Made by a program: the position numbers and the translations under genes. DNA of 64,000 nucleotides from Pseudodesulfovibrio aespoeensis Aspo-2 (GTDB taxonomy: Bacteria; Desulfobacterota; Desulfovibrionia; Desulfovibrionales; Desulfovibrionaceae), in NCBI RefSeq assembly GCF_000176915.2, contig NC_014844.1:868001-932000 (forward strand). Reading direction: 5' to 3'. The stretch's first letter is position 1; every line of letters starts with the position of its first letter. Shown here piece by piece: positions 46,530-55,983 of this stretch. Below the pieces are notes generated by a model, which saw only the letters and a list, made by a program, of their open reading frames with translations, did not search any database and was not told where the DNA came from.

Positions 46530-48284
46530 ATGAAAGCCAGTCGGCAAGACTTTTCGCTTATAAACACAAGGCTTAAACAGTTGATGGAGATTCATGATAT
46601 TGAACATTTTCAAAATGCATTTTACTATTTAGTTCTAGAACTGTTGTTTGACCTCCAAGATGATGAAATTGATAATGCGGTAACAGATAGTTTTTATCTT
46701 TCAATGGCGTCAAACAATGCCTCTGGACACGATCGAGGTATAGACGCCATCTACATAGACGATAACTCGGCACCTCCGATTGTTCATTTGTTAAATTTTA
46801 AATATACTAGCAAATTTGACAACCTTTTGAGCCACTATCCTTCCCGTGAAATTGATAAGGTGCTCTCCTTTTTTCACGATTTGATGAGTGAGGGGATGGA
46901 TTCGTTTGAAAATGCTAATAGTGCGTTAAGGGATAAGATTAATGATATTTGGAAGTTGATGGACTCAGATACTCCAAGTTTCCGCATTCATTTTTGCAGT
47001 AACAGCTATAATGCTTTCGAGGAATCTGAGAAAAAAAGAATTGATAGCAAAATTTGCAATTATTCGAACACGTCAGTGGAATACCACTTAATGCCAGACC
47101 TTGTTGAAATAATGACCCACAAAAGCAAAACGATAATCAGCGGGAAAATTAAAGCTATTGACAAAAAGTTTTTTGAAAAGTCTGAGGGTGATATCCGGGC
47201 TTTAATATTGGAGGTTGATGCAAAGGATCTTCTTAGGATTGTATGTGATGATGAAGGGCTTAGGAATGACGCAGCTCTTGAAGACTATGAAGTGTTGAAG
47301 ACAAGAAAAATACTAGAGGAAGCCTTTGAGGATAATGTTCGTGTGTATTTAACACAGCGTTCAAAAATCAACAAAAACATCAGAAAAACGGCTCTTTCAG
47401 AAAGCAGTCACAGGTTTTTTTATTTCAACAACGGAATAACAATAACGTGTAGAAAATTTTCCTATCCAAACTATAGGGCTCCTATTGTAACGCTAGAAGA
47501 TGCACAGGTCGTAAATGGTAGTCAAACTATTCATGCTCTTTTTGAGGCATTTCTAAAGGATAGTTCTAAATTCGATCATATTCAAGTGCTTTGTCGAATT
47601 TATGAAACAACCAATGCGGTCTTAAGTTCAGAGATTGCTGAGAACACAAATAGCCAAAATCCAGTTAAGAGTCGAGATATACGGTCTAATGACTATGTGC
47701 AAAAGAAACTGGAAGTTGAGCTTCTGTCGAAAGGCTTCTACTATGAGAGAAAGCGTGGGCAACATAGAGACAAGAAAGGTGGTGTTCGAATTGATGCAGA
47801 GAAAGCGGGGCAGGCATTGATGTCTTTCTATAATAAATTACCAGCTGAGGCAAAAGATAAGAAGCGCTTAATTTTTGCAGAAAAATACGAAGATGTGTTT
47901 TGCGATAGCATTACATCTGAAGAGATTGTTTTGTCATATACTTGTTATCAGTTTGTAGAAAAAATGAAGAAGAAGTGGAGGCGTGAAGCTATTTCTACAG
48001 GTGAATTTGATCAAAAATCATATTTAATGCATGCCTCGTATTATATACTTTCATTGATGCGTGTGTTGGCTGAAGGTGATGGAGTTGATATTCGTTCATC
48101 TGATCACGTTAGAACAATTGAAGCTTGCTATGAAAAAGCAGCAAGGATTGTTGAGAAAGCTGTTGAAAAAGAAGTTGACCGAGTCAAGAATACAGGCGAG
48201 ACATACAGCAACCGGCTTTTCTTTAAAAGCGCCAGGCCCAAAAAATATATCTCTCAGCTCATTGATGATAAATATGAGTTTTGA
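46530..48284 (+). CDS. AIPR-family (abortive infection phage resistance) protein with nuclease-like N-terminus
   Basis: 584 residues from the ATG at 46530; an open frame extends to 46464. The central block RSKINKNIRKTALSESSHRF, then FFYFNNGITITCRKF near residue 300 and DAQVVNGSQTIHALFEAF, is the AIPR domain signature. The N-terminal part has GIDAIYIDDN near residue 70 followed by VHLLNFKYTSKF. This resembles a PD-(D/E)XK nuclease core in which the usual Q/E of the QXK motif is replaced by N. The gene is markedly AT-rich with A/T-ending codons, unlike its high-GC neighbours, so it was acquired. It is the only cargo between long inverted repeats. AIPR proteins are linked to abortive phage resistance; the target here is unknown. 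Confidence 0.88.
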   Translation: MKASRQDFSLINTRLKQLMEIHDIEHFQNAFYYLVLELLFDLQDDEIDNAVTDSFYLSMASNNASGHDRGIDAIYIDDNSAPPIVHLLNFKYTSKFDNLLSHYPSREIDKVLSFFHDLMSEGMDSFENANSALRDKINDIWKLMDSDTPSFRIHFCSNSYNAFEESEKKRIDSKICNYSNTSVEYHLMPDLVEIMTHKSKTIISGKIKAIDKKFFEKSEGDIRALILEVDAKDLLRIVCDDEGLRNDAALEDYEVLKTRKILEEAFEDNVRVYLTQRSKINKNIRKTALSESSHRFFYFNNGITITCRKFSYPNYRAPIVTLEDAQVVNGSQTIHALFEAFLKDSSKFDHIQVLCRIYETTNAVLSSEIAENTNSQNPVKSRDIRSNDYVQKKLEVELLSKGFYYERKRGQHRDKKGGVRIDAEKAGQALMSFYNKLPAEAKDKKRLIFAEKYEDVFCDSITSEEIVLSYTCYQFVEKMKKKWRREAISTGEFDQKSYLMHASYYILSLMRVLAEGDGVDIRSSDHVRTIEACYEKAARIVEKAVEKEVDRVKNTGETYSNRLFFKSARPKKYISQLIDDKYEF

Positions 48285-48824
48285 GTAAGATTCATTCAAG
48301 TGGTGAGAAAAACAACTGCAGACCCAACCCGAGCGATTAGTAGGTGCGGCCTAGAAGCTGACAAAGCCGAGGCTGCGGCTTTTCGAATCACGGACGGAGC
48401 GAAGCGGAGGACTTGATTCGGGAGCAGACCGGGTTTGATCAGATTCTTGGTCGCGCCTACTCGCGGATAAGCGAGCGCCAGCCCCTTTTCTTTGGTTACT
48501 TTCTTTTGGGGCAGCAAAAGAAAGTAACCCCGCCGGGAGGGCAATACAAAAAGCTTGGAGGGAGAACCGAAGGTTCGACCAGCTCTTTTCCTCATTTTCC
48601 TTTCTCAATCTTCTCTCAGCCCCCCTTACGCACCGCCACCACCGCCCCTCTTTCTTTCCGATTATCCTTCCTCTCGTCGGCCAGATGGGGTAGACTTCAA
48701 GGTAAATCGAAAATAGTAGCCATTCCTATTTAGCTATGATAAGAAGGCTCAAACGAGATGTTGAAAACATGCCGGTGGGCGCACCCCCCGTGTTCATCGG
48801 CCTAAAGCGTATGGAGGAAATACA
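48285..48824. other. Region between the AIPR gene and katA
   Basis: Contains the intact right inverted repeat (48324-48592) and then about 230 bases leading to katA. The latter part is rich in C/T and then AT-rich just before katA (ATAGTAGCCATTCCTATTTA at about 48713), where the katA promoter should lie. No gene is supported. Confidence 0.6.
48324..48592 (-). repeat. Intact right inverted repeat of the AIPR cassette
   Basis: Holds the inner part (48324-48490) and the outer part with the GGTTACTTTCTTTTG hairpin (48491-48592) in one continuous stretch. It shows what the left copy looked like before the IS inserted. Confidence 0.85.
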
Positions 48825-50342
48825 ATGGCAAAAAAGAAAAAAGAGACGTTGACCGGCGCGTTTGGCCACCCTATTGGCAATGACCTCAACTCCGTGACCG
48901 CCGGGCCGCGCGGGCCGGTACTGATGCAGGATGTGCATCTGTTGGAAAAGCTCTCCCATTTTGATCGCGAGCGCATTCCGGAGCGGGTGGTCCATGCCAA
49001 GGGCGCGGGTGCCTACGGCTATTTCGAGGTCACGGCGGACGTGACCAAATACACCAGGGCCGCCTTTCTCTCCAAGGTGGGCAAGAAGACCGACGTGTTC
49101 GCCCGCTTCTCCACCGTGGGCGGCGAAAAGGGCAGCGCCGACGCCGAGCGCGATCCGCGCGGGTTTGCCCTCAAGTTCTACACCGAGGAAGGCAACTACG
49201 ACATGACCGGCAATAACACCCCGGTCTTCTTCATCCGCGATCCGCTCAAGTTCCCGGACTTCATCCACACCCAGAAGCGCGACCCGGCCACCAACCTGAA
49301 AAGCCCGACCATGGCCTGGGATTTCTGGTCTCTGACGCCCGAATCCATCCATCAGGTGACCATCCTCTTTTCGGATCGTGGCACTCCGGCCACCTTCCGC
49401 AACATGAACGGCTACTCCAGTCACACCTATAAGTGGTATAATGCCAAGGGCGACTACTTCTGGGTCCAGTATCACTTCAAGACCGACCAGGGGATCAGGA
49501 ACCTGACCGGCCCGGAAGCCGCCGCCATGTGCGGCAAGGACCCGGATCACGCCACCCGCGACCTGCACGACGCCATCGCGCGCGGCGAGTATCCCTCCTG
49601 GACCCTGGAGATGCAGATCCTCACGCCCAAGCAGGCCGAGAAGTTCGGCTGGGACATCTTCGATATCACCAAGGTCTGGCCGCACAAGGAAGTCCCGCCC
49701 ATCACCGTGGGCAAGCTGGTGCTCAATCGCAACCCGGAGAACTATTTTGCCGAGGTGGAGCAGGCCGCCTTCAATCCGAGCAACCTGGTGCCCGGCATCG
49801 GCGTGTCGCCCGACAAGATGCTCCAGGGCCGCCTGTTCTCCTACCACGACACCCATTTGCACCGGCTCGGGCCCAACTACCACCTGATCCCGGTCAACCA
49901 GCCCAAGAACGCGCCTGAGAAGAGCTACCAGCGCGACGGTGCCATGCGCACGGACCACAACGGCGGGGGCGGCCCCAACTACTGGCCCAACAGCTTTGGC
50001 GGTCCGGCCCCGGACAACACCTCCATCGAGCCGCCCATCCCCCTGGACGGCCAGGGAGGCCGCCACGAGTTCGCCCACAAGAACGACGATTTCGTGCAGC
50101 CGGGCAACCTCTACCGCCATGTCATGACCGAGCAGGACCGGGCCAATCTGGTCAGCAACATCCTGGGTAGCCTGGGTCAGACGCCAAAGCCCATCCAGTT
50201 GCGCCAGTGCGCCCTGTTCTACAAGGCGGACGCGGACTACGGCACCCGTGTGGCCAAGGGGCTCGGCCTTGATCTGACCAAGGTCAAGACGCTGGCCTCC
50301 ATGACCCAGGAGGAGCGCGTGGCCGCCACGCCCGTCAAGTAA
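48825..50342 (+). CDS. katA: Monofunctional heme catalase, small-subunit type
   Basis: 505 residues. The distal histidine lies in [16 protein letters not shown] near residue 55, the distal asparagine region in [15 protein letters not shown] near 130, and the proximal heme tyrosine in [17 protein letters not shown] near 340. It splits hydrogen peroxide to water and oxygen in the cytoplasm. It begins with a lysine-rich MAKKKKE. The upstream AT-rich stretch has a loose TAGTAGCCATT similarity to the PerR sites of this window, too weak to call. A pair of hairpins follows the gene. Confidence 0.96.
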   Translation: MAKKKKETLTGAFGHPIGNDLNSVTAGPRGPVLMQDVHLLEKLSHFDRERIPERVVHAKGAGAYGYFEVTADVTKYTRAAFLSKVGKKTDVFARFSTVGGEKGSADAERDPRGFALKFYTEEGNYDMTGNNTPVFFIRDPLKFPDFIHTQKRDPATNLKSPTMAWDFWSLTPESIHQVTILFSDRGTPATFRNMNGYSSHTYKWYNAKGDYFWVQYHFKTDQGIRNLTGPEAAAMCGKDPDHATRDLHDAIARGEYPSWTLEMQILTPKQAEKFGWDIFDITKVWPHKEVPPITVGKLVLNRNPENYFAEVEQAAFNPSNLVPGIGVSPDKMLQGRLFSYHDTHLHRLGPNYHLIPVNQPKNAPEKSYQRDGAMRTDHNGGGGPNYWPNSFGGPAPDNTSIEPPIPLDGQGGRHEFAHKNDDFVQPGNLYRHVMTEQDRANLVSNILGSLGQTPKPIQLRQCALFYKADADYGTRVAKGLGLDLTKVKTLASMTQEERVAATPVK

Positions 50343-50359
50343 CATATTGTCCCGGATAT

Positions 50360-50430
50360 CCCGGCGGGCCGTTCCCGCCGGGCAGCCCGCTTCCCCAAAG
50401 GCCCCTGTCCGCACCCCCGGCAGGGGCCTT
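50360..50430 (+). terminator. Tandem hairpins after katA
   Basis: CCCGGCGGG / CCCGCCGGG at 50360-50382 and AAGGCCCCTG / CAGGGGCCTT at 50398-50430 are two separate stems. Neither has a strong T-run, but together they probably end the katA transcript. Confidence 0.6.
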
Positions 50431-50577
50431 GCCTTTGGCAGGGCGCCCGGTGGTCATCCGGGTTGTTCCCTGTCGCTCTTTGGCATATTTCACCCTTGTC
50501 TCGCGGCGGCTTTCAGCGTAGAACTTCGTGAAGTCTCAATAAAATCTAGACTTCGGGCCGCGTGACGCAGTCCGCCC

Positions 50578-53310
50578 ATGTCCGGCAAGGGCTTTGGGGC
50601 GGTGGCAGGCGGCCTGGACGACGGAGGCACGGTGAAGCAGCGCGTTCTCGCGGGAATCCCCGATGTCCTGGACGAACAGCGGTTCGCCCATGGCGGCAAC
50701 CTGCGCCGTCTGGCCGAGCAGGCCGGATGTCGGCCCGACGAGCTTCTCGACTTCTCGGCCAACGTCAATCCGCTGGGACCGCCGCCGTGGCTGGGCCAGG
50801 TGGTGGGGCAGGCGCTCCAGTCCGTGGATGCCTACCCGGACCCGGACTGCCACGATCTGCTCATGGCCGCTGCCGAGGCGTACAAGGTCTGGCCCACCCA
50901 GGTCATCGCGGGCAACGGCGCGTCCGAGCTGATCTTTGCCGCCGCTTCCCTGGGCGGATTCGGCCAGGCGGTCATCCCGTCGCCCACCTATGTGGACTAC
51001 GCCAGGGCGTGCAAGGCGCACCGGCTCAAGGTGGTCGAGACGCCGCTCGGGGACGACCTGAGCGTCAACTTTCCGGCCATGGGGCGGCTTTTGACTACGC
51101 CGTCGCTGGTTTTTCTGTGCAATCCCAACAACCCCACGGGCGCGCTTTTTTCCCCGGCCGACCTGCGCGAGGTGGCGGCCATGTTCCCCCGCTCCCGTTT
51201 TGTGGTGGACGAATCCTTTGCCGAGTTCCTGCCCGAGGAAGCCGACCGCCTCATCCGCGACAGGCCGTCCAACGTCATCACCGTGCTCTCCATGACCAAG
51301 TTTTTCGCCATCCCAGGCCTGCGCCTGGGGTTGGCCTTTGCCGACCCGGACGTGATCCTGCGCCTCAAGCAGGCCATGCCCGCGTGGTCGGTCAACACCC
51401 TGGCCCAGAAGGTGGGCGCGCGCTGCCTGCGCGACACGGCCTATGCGGCGCGCACCCGCGAGCAGACCGCGCTCCTGCGCGAGAATCTCGCCTCGGGCCT
51501 GCGCCATGTGCCGGGCATCCGGGTGTTGCCGGGCGTGGCCAACTATCTGCTCTGCCGGGTGGAGCGCGTGGGCCAGGATGCGGTGCCGCTCAAGGAGAGG
51601 CTGCTGGCGGAGCACCGCATCGCCATCCGGCTGTGCGGCAATTACGAGGGGCTGGACAACAACTGGTTCCGCGTGGCCGTGCGCGGCGGCGACGACAACG
51701 AGCGGCTGATCCGGGCCATGGAGGCGGTCAGCGGCACCGGGCGCGGGCCGGTGGTCCGGCGCACCAAGCGCACCCCGGCCCTGATGCTCCAGGGCACCAG
51801 CTCCAACGCGGGCAAGTCCGTGCTGGCCGCCGCGTTTTGTCGCATCTTTCTCCAGGACGGCTACAATGTGGCTCCGTTCAAGGCCCAGAACATGTCCCTC
51901 AATTCGTTCGTCACCGACGAGGGGTGCGAGATGGGCCGTGCCCAGGTGACCCAGGCCATGGCCTGCCGCCAGCGGCCCGACGTGCGCATGAACCCGGTGC
52001 TGCTCAAGCCGGGGTCGGACACCGGCTCCCAGGTCATCGTCATGGGCCGTCCGGTGGGCAACATGAGCGTGGGCGAATACGTGCGCTACAAGCCGCGCGC
52101 CTGGGAGGCGGTTGTGGCGGCCTACGACTCCCTGGCCAACGAGCACGACATCATGGTCCTTGAAGGCGCGGGCAGCCCTGCCGAGGTCAACCTCAAGCAC
52201 CACGACATCGTGAACATGGCCATGGCCCGCCATGCCGTCGCCCGCGTGCTCCTGGCCGGGGACATCGACCGGGGCGGCGTGTTCGCTTCCATGGTCGGGA
52301 CCATGAGCCTGCTCACCCCGGCAGAGCGCAGCATGGTCGAGGGGTTCCTCATCAACCGTTTCCGGGGCGACGAGTCGCTGCTCGAACCCGCCTTTGGCCA
52401 GATGTTCGAGCATACGGGCAAGCCGGTCCTGGGCACCATCCCCTATATCCATTCCCTGGGGTTGCCCGAGGAGGACTCGGTCTCGTTCAAGGAAGGGTTC
52501 CGGCCCGAGGCGCGCAAGCTGTCGCCCGACCAGTGCGTGGACATCGCGGTCATCGACCTGCCGCGCATCTCCAATTTCAACGACATCGACCCGCTCCACG
52601 CCGAGCCGGACGTGCGCGTGCGCGTGGTGTCCGACGCCCACGCCCTGGGCACGCCCGACGCGGTCATCATCCCCGGCTCCAAGTCCACGGTGCCGGACAT
52701 GAAGGCCCTGCGCGGGGCGGGCATGGCCGCGGCCCTGCGCGCCCTGGCGGGCAACGGCGGCAGGACGCGCGTCATCGGCATCTGCGGCGGCTTCCAGATG
52801 CTCGGCGAACTGGTGGACGACCCCTTTGGCCTGGAGTCCGAGACCACGCGCATGGACGGCTTCGGCCTGCTGCCCGTGCAGACCACCCTGGTGCCGGAGA
52901 AGACCCTGACCCGGACCTGGGGCACGCACGTCAAGTCGGGCTGCGCGGTTCACGGCTACGAGATCCACCACGGCCAGACCAAGCCCCTCTCGGACTCCCT
53001 GCGCGTGGCCCTGCGCGACAACGCGGGCCAGCCCCTGGGATACGCCAGGGACGATGGCCGGGTCTGGGGCACTTACCTGCACGGCCTGTTCGACGCCGAC
53101 GAGTTCCGCCGCTGGTTCATCGACCAGCTGCGCAGCGACAAGGGGCTGGCCCCGCTGGGCACGGTCCAGGTGCGCTTTGACCTTGAGGACGCCCTGGACC
53201 ATCTGGCTGGCGTGGTCCGGCAGGCGGTCTGCATGGAGAAGATATACAAGGCCCTCGGCTTCAGCGGCTGCTGCACCCAGGCCAGCCTGTTCCGCGCCGC
53301 GGGCGGCTGA
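50578..53310 (+). CDS. Fused CobC/CobD-type aminotransferase and cobyric acid synthase CobQ
   Basis: 910 residues. Residues ~30-395 are a PLP aminotransferase-fold enzyme of the threonine-phosphate decarboxylase type ([38 protein letters not shown] lysine in [14 protein letters not shown]). From about residue 400 an ATP-dependent CobQ begins ([32 protein letters not shown]). It ends with the glutamine amidotransferase domain ([11 protein letters not shown] and YEIHHGQT). The first half makes aminopropanol phosphate for the lower-ligand linker, and the second amidates cobyrinic acid diamide. Both act late in cobalamin synthesis, so the fusion is logical. A GTG at 50632 is an alternative start. 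Confidence 0.92.
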   Translation: MSGKGFGAVAGGLDDGGTVKQRVLAGIPDVLDEQRFAHGGNLRRLAEQAGCRPDELLDFSANVNPLGPPPWLGQVVGQALQSVDAYPDPDCHDLLMAAAEAYKVWPTQVIAGNGASELIFAAASLGGFGQAVIPSPTYVDYARACKAHRLKVVETPLGDDLSVNFPAMGRLLTTPSLVFLCNPNNPTGALFSPADLREVAAMFPRSRFVVDESFAEFLPEEADRLIRDRPSNVITVLSMTKFFAIPGLRLGLAFADPDVILRLKQAMPAWSVNTLAQKVGARCLRDTAYAARTREQTALLRENLASGLRHVPGIRVLPGVANYLLCRVERVGQDAVPLKERLLAEHRIAIRLCGNYEGLDNNWFRVAVRGGDDNERLIRAMEAVSGTGRGPVVRRTKRTPALMLQGTSSNAGKSVLAAAFCRIFLQDGYNVAPFKAQNMSLNSFVTDEGCEMGRAQVTQAMACRQRPDVRMNPVLLKPGSDTGSQVIVMGRPVGNMSVGEYVRYKPRAWEAVVAAYDSLANEHDIMVLEGAGSPAEVNLKHHDIVNMAMARHAVARVLLAGDIDRGGVFASMVGTMSLLTPAERSMVEGFLINRFRGDESLLEPAFGQMFEHTGKPVLGTIPYIHSLGLPEEDSVSFKEGFRPEARKLSPDQCVDIAVIDLPRISNFNDIDPLHAEPDVRVRVVSDAHALGTPDAVIIPGSKSTVPDMKALRGAGMAAALRALAGNGGRTRVIGICGGFQMLGELVDDPFGLESETTRMDGFGLLPVQTTLVPEKTLTRTWGTHVKSGCAVHGYEIHHGQTKPLSDSLRVALRDNAGQPLGYARDDGRVWGTYLHGLFDADEFRRWFIDQLRSDKGLAPLGTVQVRFDLEDALDHLAGVVRQAVCMEKIYKALGFSGCCTQASLFRAAGG

Positions 53311-53690
53311 TCCCCGGTGCCGGAAAAAAGCATCGCGGTCGGCCTCCTGCGGATTTTCTTTGTCAAGGCACCATGCAAATACTGATTTAATTTTTTGTCA
53401 TTTTATCCAGTCAGGGAAGGGTGATAAGGTGCTCTTTGCAGCTTTCGCCTGTGCGGCTCGATATTTTTTTATTGGGTGAATGAAAAATATGTGTTGACTT
53501 TCCCTTGTCGATAGCGGATGAGTGGCTCTCAAACGCCAGCGACACCCGTGGAGGTGTGGTCCCCTTGTGGCTAGGCTGGTTGAAAACGAACAGGTATATC
53601 GAGGGGCAGCGTGCGCATCTTGTACGCTGCCCTGTTTTGATATAGGCGCATGTGCGCCACTGCAACACTACTTTCTCAGGAGAAAATTGA
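53311..53690. other. Long structured leader region of the RRM gene
   Basis: No gene is supported. It is AT-rich at 53375-53500 with TTGACT at 53494-53499 as a possible -35 box and no good -10. Then come several hairpins, including 53604-53632 followed by TGTTTT, and the palindrome GGCGCATGTGCGCC near 53644. AGGAG stands before the start codon. Confidence 0.55.
53604..53637 (+). promoter_or_regulatory. Attenuator-like hairpin in the leader of the RRM gene
   Basis: GGGCAGCGT pairs with ACGCTGCCC around an 11-base loop and is followed by TGTTTT, 55 bases before the start codon. It could terminate early or control translation. Confidence 0.5.
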
Positions 53691-53954
53691 ATGTCCAAAA
53701 AACTGTATGTCGGCAATCTGTCCTGGTCCTCCACTGAAGACGACGTCCGCGCCGCTTTCGAAGCCTATGGCGAAGTGACCTCTGTCAACCTCATCGAGGA
53801 TCGTGAAACCGGTCGTCCCCGTGGCTTCGGTTTCGTCGAAATGGACGATGCCGGCGCTCGCGAGGCGATCGCCGCTCTGGACGGCAAGGAATTCGGTGGC
53901 CGTAACATCAAGGTCAACGAAGCCAAAGCCCGTGAAGAACGCCCCCGCTGGTAG
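53691..53954 (+). CDS. Single-RRM RNA-binding protein
   Basis: 87 residues, one RNA recognition motif and a short basic tail. RNP2 is KLYVGNLSW at residues 4-12, and RNP1 is RGFGFVEMDD near residue 43. Proteins of this size in bacteria bind single-stranded RNA and are often induced by cold or general stress. The codon use (many ATC, CGT, GTC) hints at high expression. An AGGAG site precedes the ATG. The long upstream leader suggests control at the RNA level, possibly by the protein itself. Confidence 0.93.
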   Translation: MSKKLYVGNLSWSSTEDDVRAAFEAYGEVTSVNLIEDRETGRPRGFGFVEMDDAGAREAIAALDGKEFGGRNIKVNEAKAREERPRW

Positions 53955-54094
53955 TTCCCGTAGATAAGGATCCGTCCTGATATACGGCGCCCGCTTCCCC
54001 ACAAGGGAGGCGGGCGTTTCGCTTTTTTGTGGCCCGGGCTGGACAGGGCGGGCATGTCTGGTATGCTTCAGGCTGCATAACCCTGGAGGGATTC

Positions 54095-55183
54095 ATGGAA
54101 CCGTTGAACATTGTCGGCTGGCTGCTCCGGGCCGGGGTGGCCGTGGCCGTGCTGATCGGGTGCGTTGCTGCCATGCGCTGGCTCAAGGCCAGGCAGGGTA
54201 GCGGCGACCGACTTTGGACCGTGCTCGCCACCGCGCTCACGCCCAGGCTCATCCCCTTTGTCCTGACCGTGGCGGCGGTGGCGATCCTGTCCGCCCTGAT
54301 TCCGGTGGAGTCACTGGAGAAAGGGGCCGCGGTCCTTGTCCTCTCGCTCCTGGGTGGGGCGTGGGTCCTGCTCGCGGCCTGGGGTCTGACCATCGTTTCC
54401 TCTGGGTTGAGCGTGCTGGTGGACTGGAAATACGATGTCACGGTGGCCGACAACCTTGGCGCGCGGCAGGTGCAGACCAAGGTCAAGGTGCTCCAGCGTA
54501 TCCTCGTGGTCCTGATCTGGCTCGGCGCGCTGGCCGGGGTGCTGATGCAGTTCGAGCGCTTCCGGCTGCTCGGCGGCACACTGCTGGCCTCGGCAGGCGT
54601 GCTCTCCATCGTGCTCGGTCTGTCGGCCCAGAAGACCTTCGGGTCCATCATCGCGGGCATCCAGATCGCGCTCTCGCACCCCATCAACCTCGACGACGTG
54701 GTCATTGTCGAGGGAGAATGGGGGCGCATCGAGGAGATCACCTTCACCTATGTGGTGGTCCGGATATGGGACCTGCGCCGGTTGGTGGTGCCCATCACCT
54801 ATTTTCTCGATACCCCGTTCCAGAACTGGACGCGCAAAAGCGCCGAGATCATCGGCCCGGTCTCCCTGCATGTGGATTACGCCACGCCCCTGGCCCCGCT
54901 GCGCGCCGAGTTGCGCCGTCTGTGCGAGGCGGCGGGCGACCTGTGGAACGGCAAGACCTGCGGGCTCCAGGTGACCGAGGCCGGGCCGGAAACCATGACC
55001 GTCCGCGCCCTGGTCAGCGCGTCTGACGCCTCCAAGGCCTGGGATTTGCGCTGCCTTGTGCGCGAGGGGCTCATCGATTTCATGCGGGCCAACCACCCCG
55101 AACACCTGCCCAAGCGGCGGGTGCTGCTTGAGGATGCAGGGGCAGGCAGACCAAAGGCCGGGACCGGCAGCGAGCAGGCATGA
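54095..55183 (+). CDS. MscS-family mechanosensitive ion channel
   Basis: 362 residues from the ATG at 54095 after TGGAGGG. About five transmembrane helices; the pore helix region is LLASAGVLSIVLGLSAQKTF near residue 165, followed by GSIIAGIQIALSHPINLDD and the beta domain VIVEGEWGRIEEITFTYVVV typical of MscS proteins. It would release solutes on osmotic downshift. The C-terminal cytoplasmic domain is of ordinary length. It stands alone and converges with the bacterioferritin gene. Confidence 0.92.
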   Translation: MEPLNIVGWLLRAGVAVAVLIGCVAAMRWLKARQGSGDRLWTVLATALTPRLIPFVLTVAAVAILSALIPVESLEKGAAVLVLSLLGGAWVLLAAWGLTIVSSGLSVLVDWKYDVTVADNLGARQVQTKVKVLQRILVVLIWLGALAGVLMQFERFRLLGGTLLASAGVLSIVLGLSAQKTFGSIIAGIQIALSHPINLDDVVIVEGEWGRIEEITFTYVVVRIWDLRRLVVPITYFLDTPFQNWTRKSAEIIGPVSLHVDYATPLAPLRAELRRLCEAAGDLWNGKTCGLQVTEAGPETMTVRALVSASDASKAWDLRCLVREGLIDFMRANHPEHLPKRRVLLEDAGAGRPKAGTGSEQA

Positions 55184-55225
55184 AAAAGGCCGACCCCAAG
55201 AGGTCGGCCTCGCATTCGGCTGCGG

Positions 55226-55759
55226 CTATTGCCCCTTGGCCACGGTGAAGCCCTGCGGTTGCAGGCCCGTGGATGAGGGGGTTCCGGCGATGCGCGCCAG
55301 GTAGTTGTCGCCAAGCTTGTCTATGTGGCTGTTCACGCCGTCAAAGTAGTTGAAATGCTCCTGCTCCTCCTCGACGATGGTTTCGAGGAGCTTCTCGCTG
55401 ATGCTGTCGCCGTTTTCGCGACAGACGAGCAGGAACTGGTTGTACATGTCGATGGTCACATCCTCGAGGTTGGCGGAGAAGCCGAAAATCTCCTTCACGG
55501 CCTGTTCTCTGACGGTCTTGGCGTCAGGCTCGCTGACAGGCTCCCCGCCCAGCTCCTTGATCCGTTCCGCAAACATCTCTGCGTGGCGCATCTCGTCGAT
55601 GGCGATGAGCTTCATGTTTTTCGCCAGCTCGCCGTAGTCCATGTTGTCCAGCCCGTAGTGCTGGTTCATGTATTGCGAGATGGCGGTCAGCTCCATGGCC
55701 CGCGCCTTGTTCAGGGTTTCGATGACTTTCTTGCGCCTGGATTCCTTGTCTTTTGCCAT
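55226..55759 (-). CDS. bfr: Bacterioferritin
   Basis: 177 residues from the ATG at 55759. The ferroxidase ligands lie in ARAMELTAISQYMNQHYGL (residue ~22), IAIDEMRHAEMFAERI (~52) and EEEQEHFNYFDG (~130). The protein closely resembles the Desulfovibrio bacterioferritin known to bind an unusual iron-coproporphyrin heme, with the heme-ligand methionine likely in the ALIAIDEMRHAEM helix region. It stores iron as a 24-mer and limits Fenton chemistry. Confidence 0.92.
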   Translation of the reverse strand: MAKDKESRRKKVIETLNKARAMELTAISQYMNQHYGLDNMDYGELAKNMKLIAIDEMRHAEMFAERIKELGGEPVSEPDAKTVREQAVKEIFGFSANLEDVTIDMYNQFLLVCRENGDSISEKLLETIVEEEQEHFNYFDGVNSHIDKLGDNYLARIAGTPSSTGLQPQGFTVAKGQ

Positions 55760-55983
55760 GCTGCACGTCCTTTTTGTCGGTTTGAGGACATCCGTGTCCA
55801 ATAACCACTGTACCACAAGTCGCTCAAGGCAGGCAATGTGGGAGGGGCATTCTCATCTGGCGGGAACCTGTCCAGGGGCGGCCACGGGCCGGGGCAAGAC
55901 GATCAAGACCGACGCGTGGCTGCACCACGCGTCGGTCTTGATCGTCTCGCGGCAGGGCCGCATTCGTGAATATGATCAGGCTG
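55760..55983. other. Region between bfr and lepB
   Basis: Holds the bfr promoter region, for which no clear boxes are seen, and the strong hairpin at 55898-55946. Otherwise nothing recognisable. Confidence 0.5.
55898..55946. terminator. Very strong perfect hairpin downstream of lepB
   Basis: Two perfectly complementary 22-base arms (55898-55919 and 55925-55946) with a CTGCA loop. It lies 38 bases beyond the lepB stop on the minus strand and upstream of bfr. There is no T-run on either side, so it may act as an mRNA-stabilising or transcription-slowing structure, or be an intergenic repeat. Confidence 0.6.

Larger units (their letters stand above)
44877..48592. mobile_element. Inverted-repeat-bounded AIPR defence cassette, split by an IS110/IS1111-type element
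   Basis: Bounds are set by inverted copies of the same ~270-base sequence. On the right it is intact (48324-48592). On the left it is in two pieces (44877-44975 and 46270-46436) separated by an insertion sequence. Inside the repeats lies a strongly AT-rich AIPR-family gene, unlike the high-GC neighbours ilvD and katA. The cassette carries no transposase of its own once the IS is removed. Confidence 0.75.

Noticed and set aside
48700-48740. PerR-type operator before katA
   Set aside because: TAGTAGCCATTCCTA resembles the perR and rbr sites only in its first few bases, and only four of seven palindrome positions pair. Too weak to call.
50343-50577. Possible cobalamin riboswitch before the CobC-CobQ fusion
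   Set aside because: The gap contains only two hairpins and C/G-rich sequence. I cannot find a B12-box-like conserved core.
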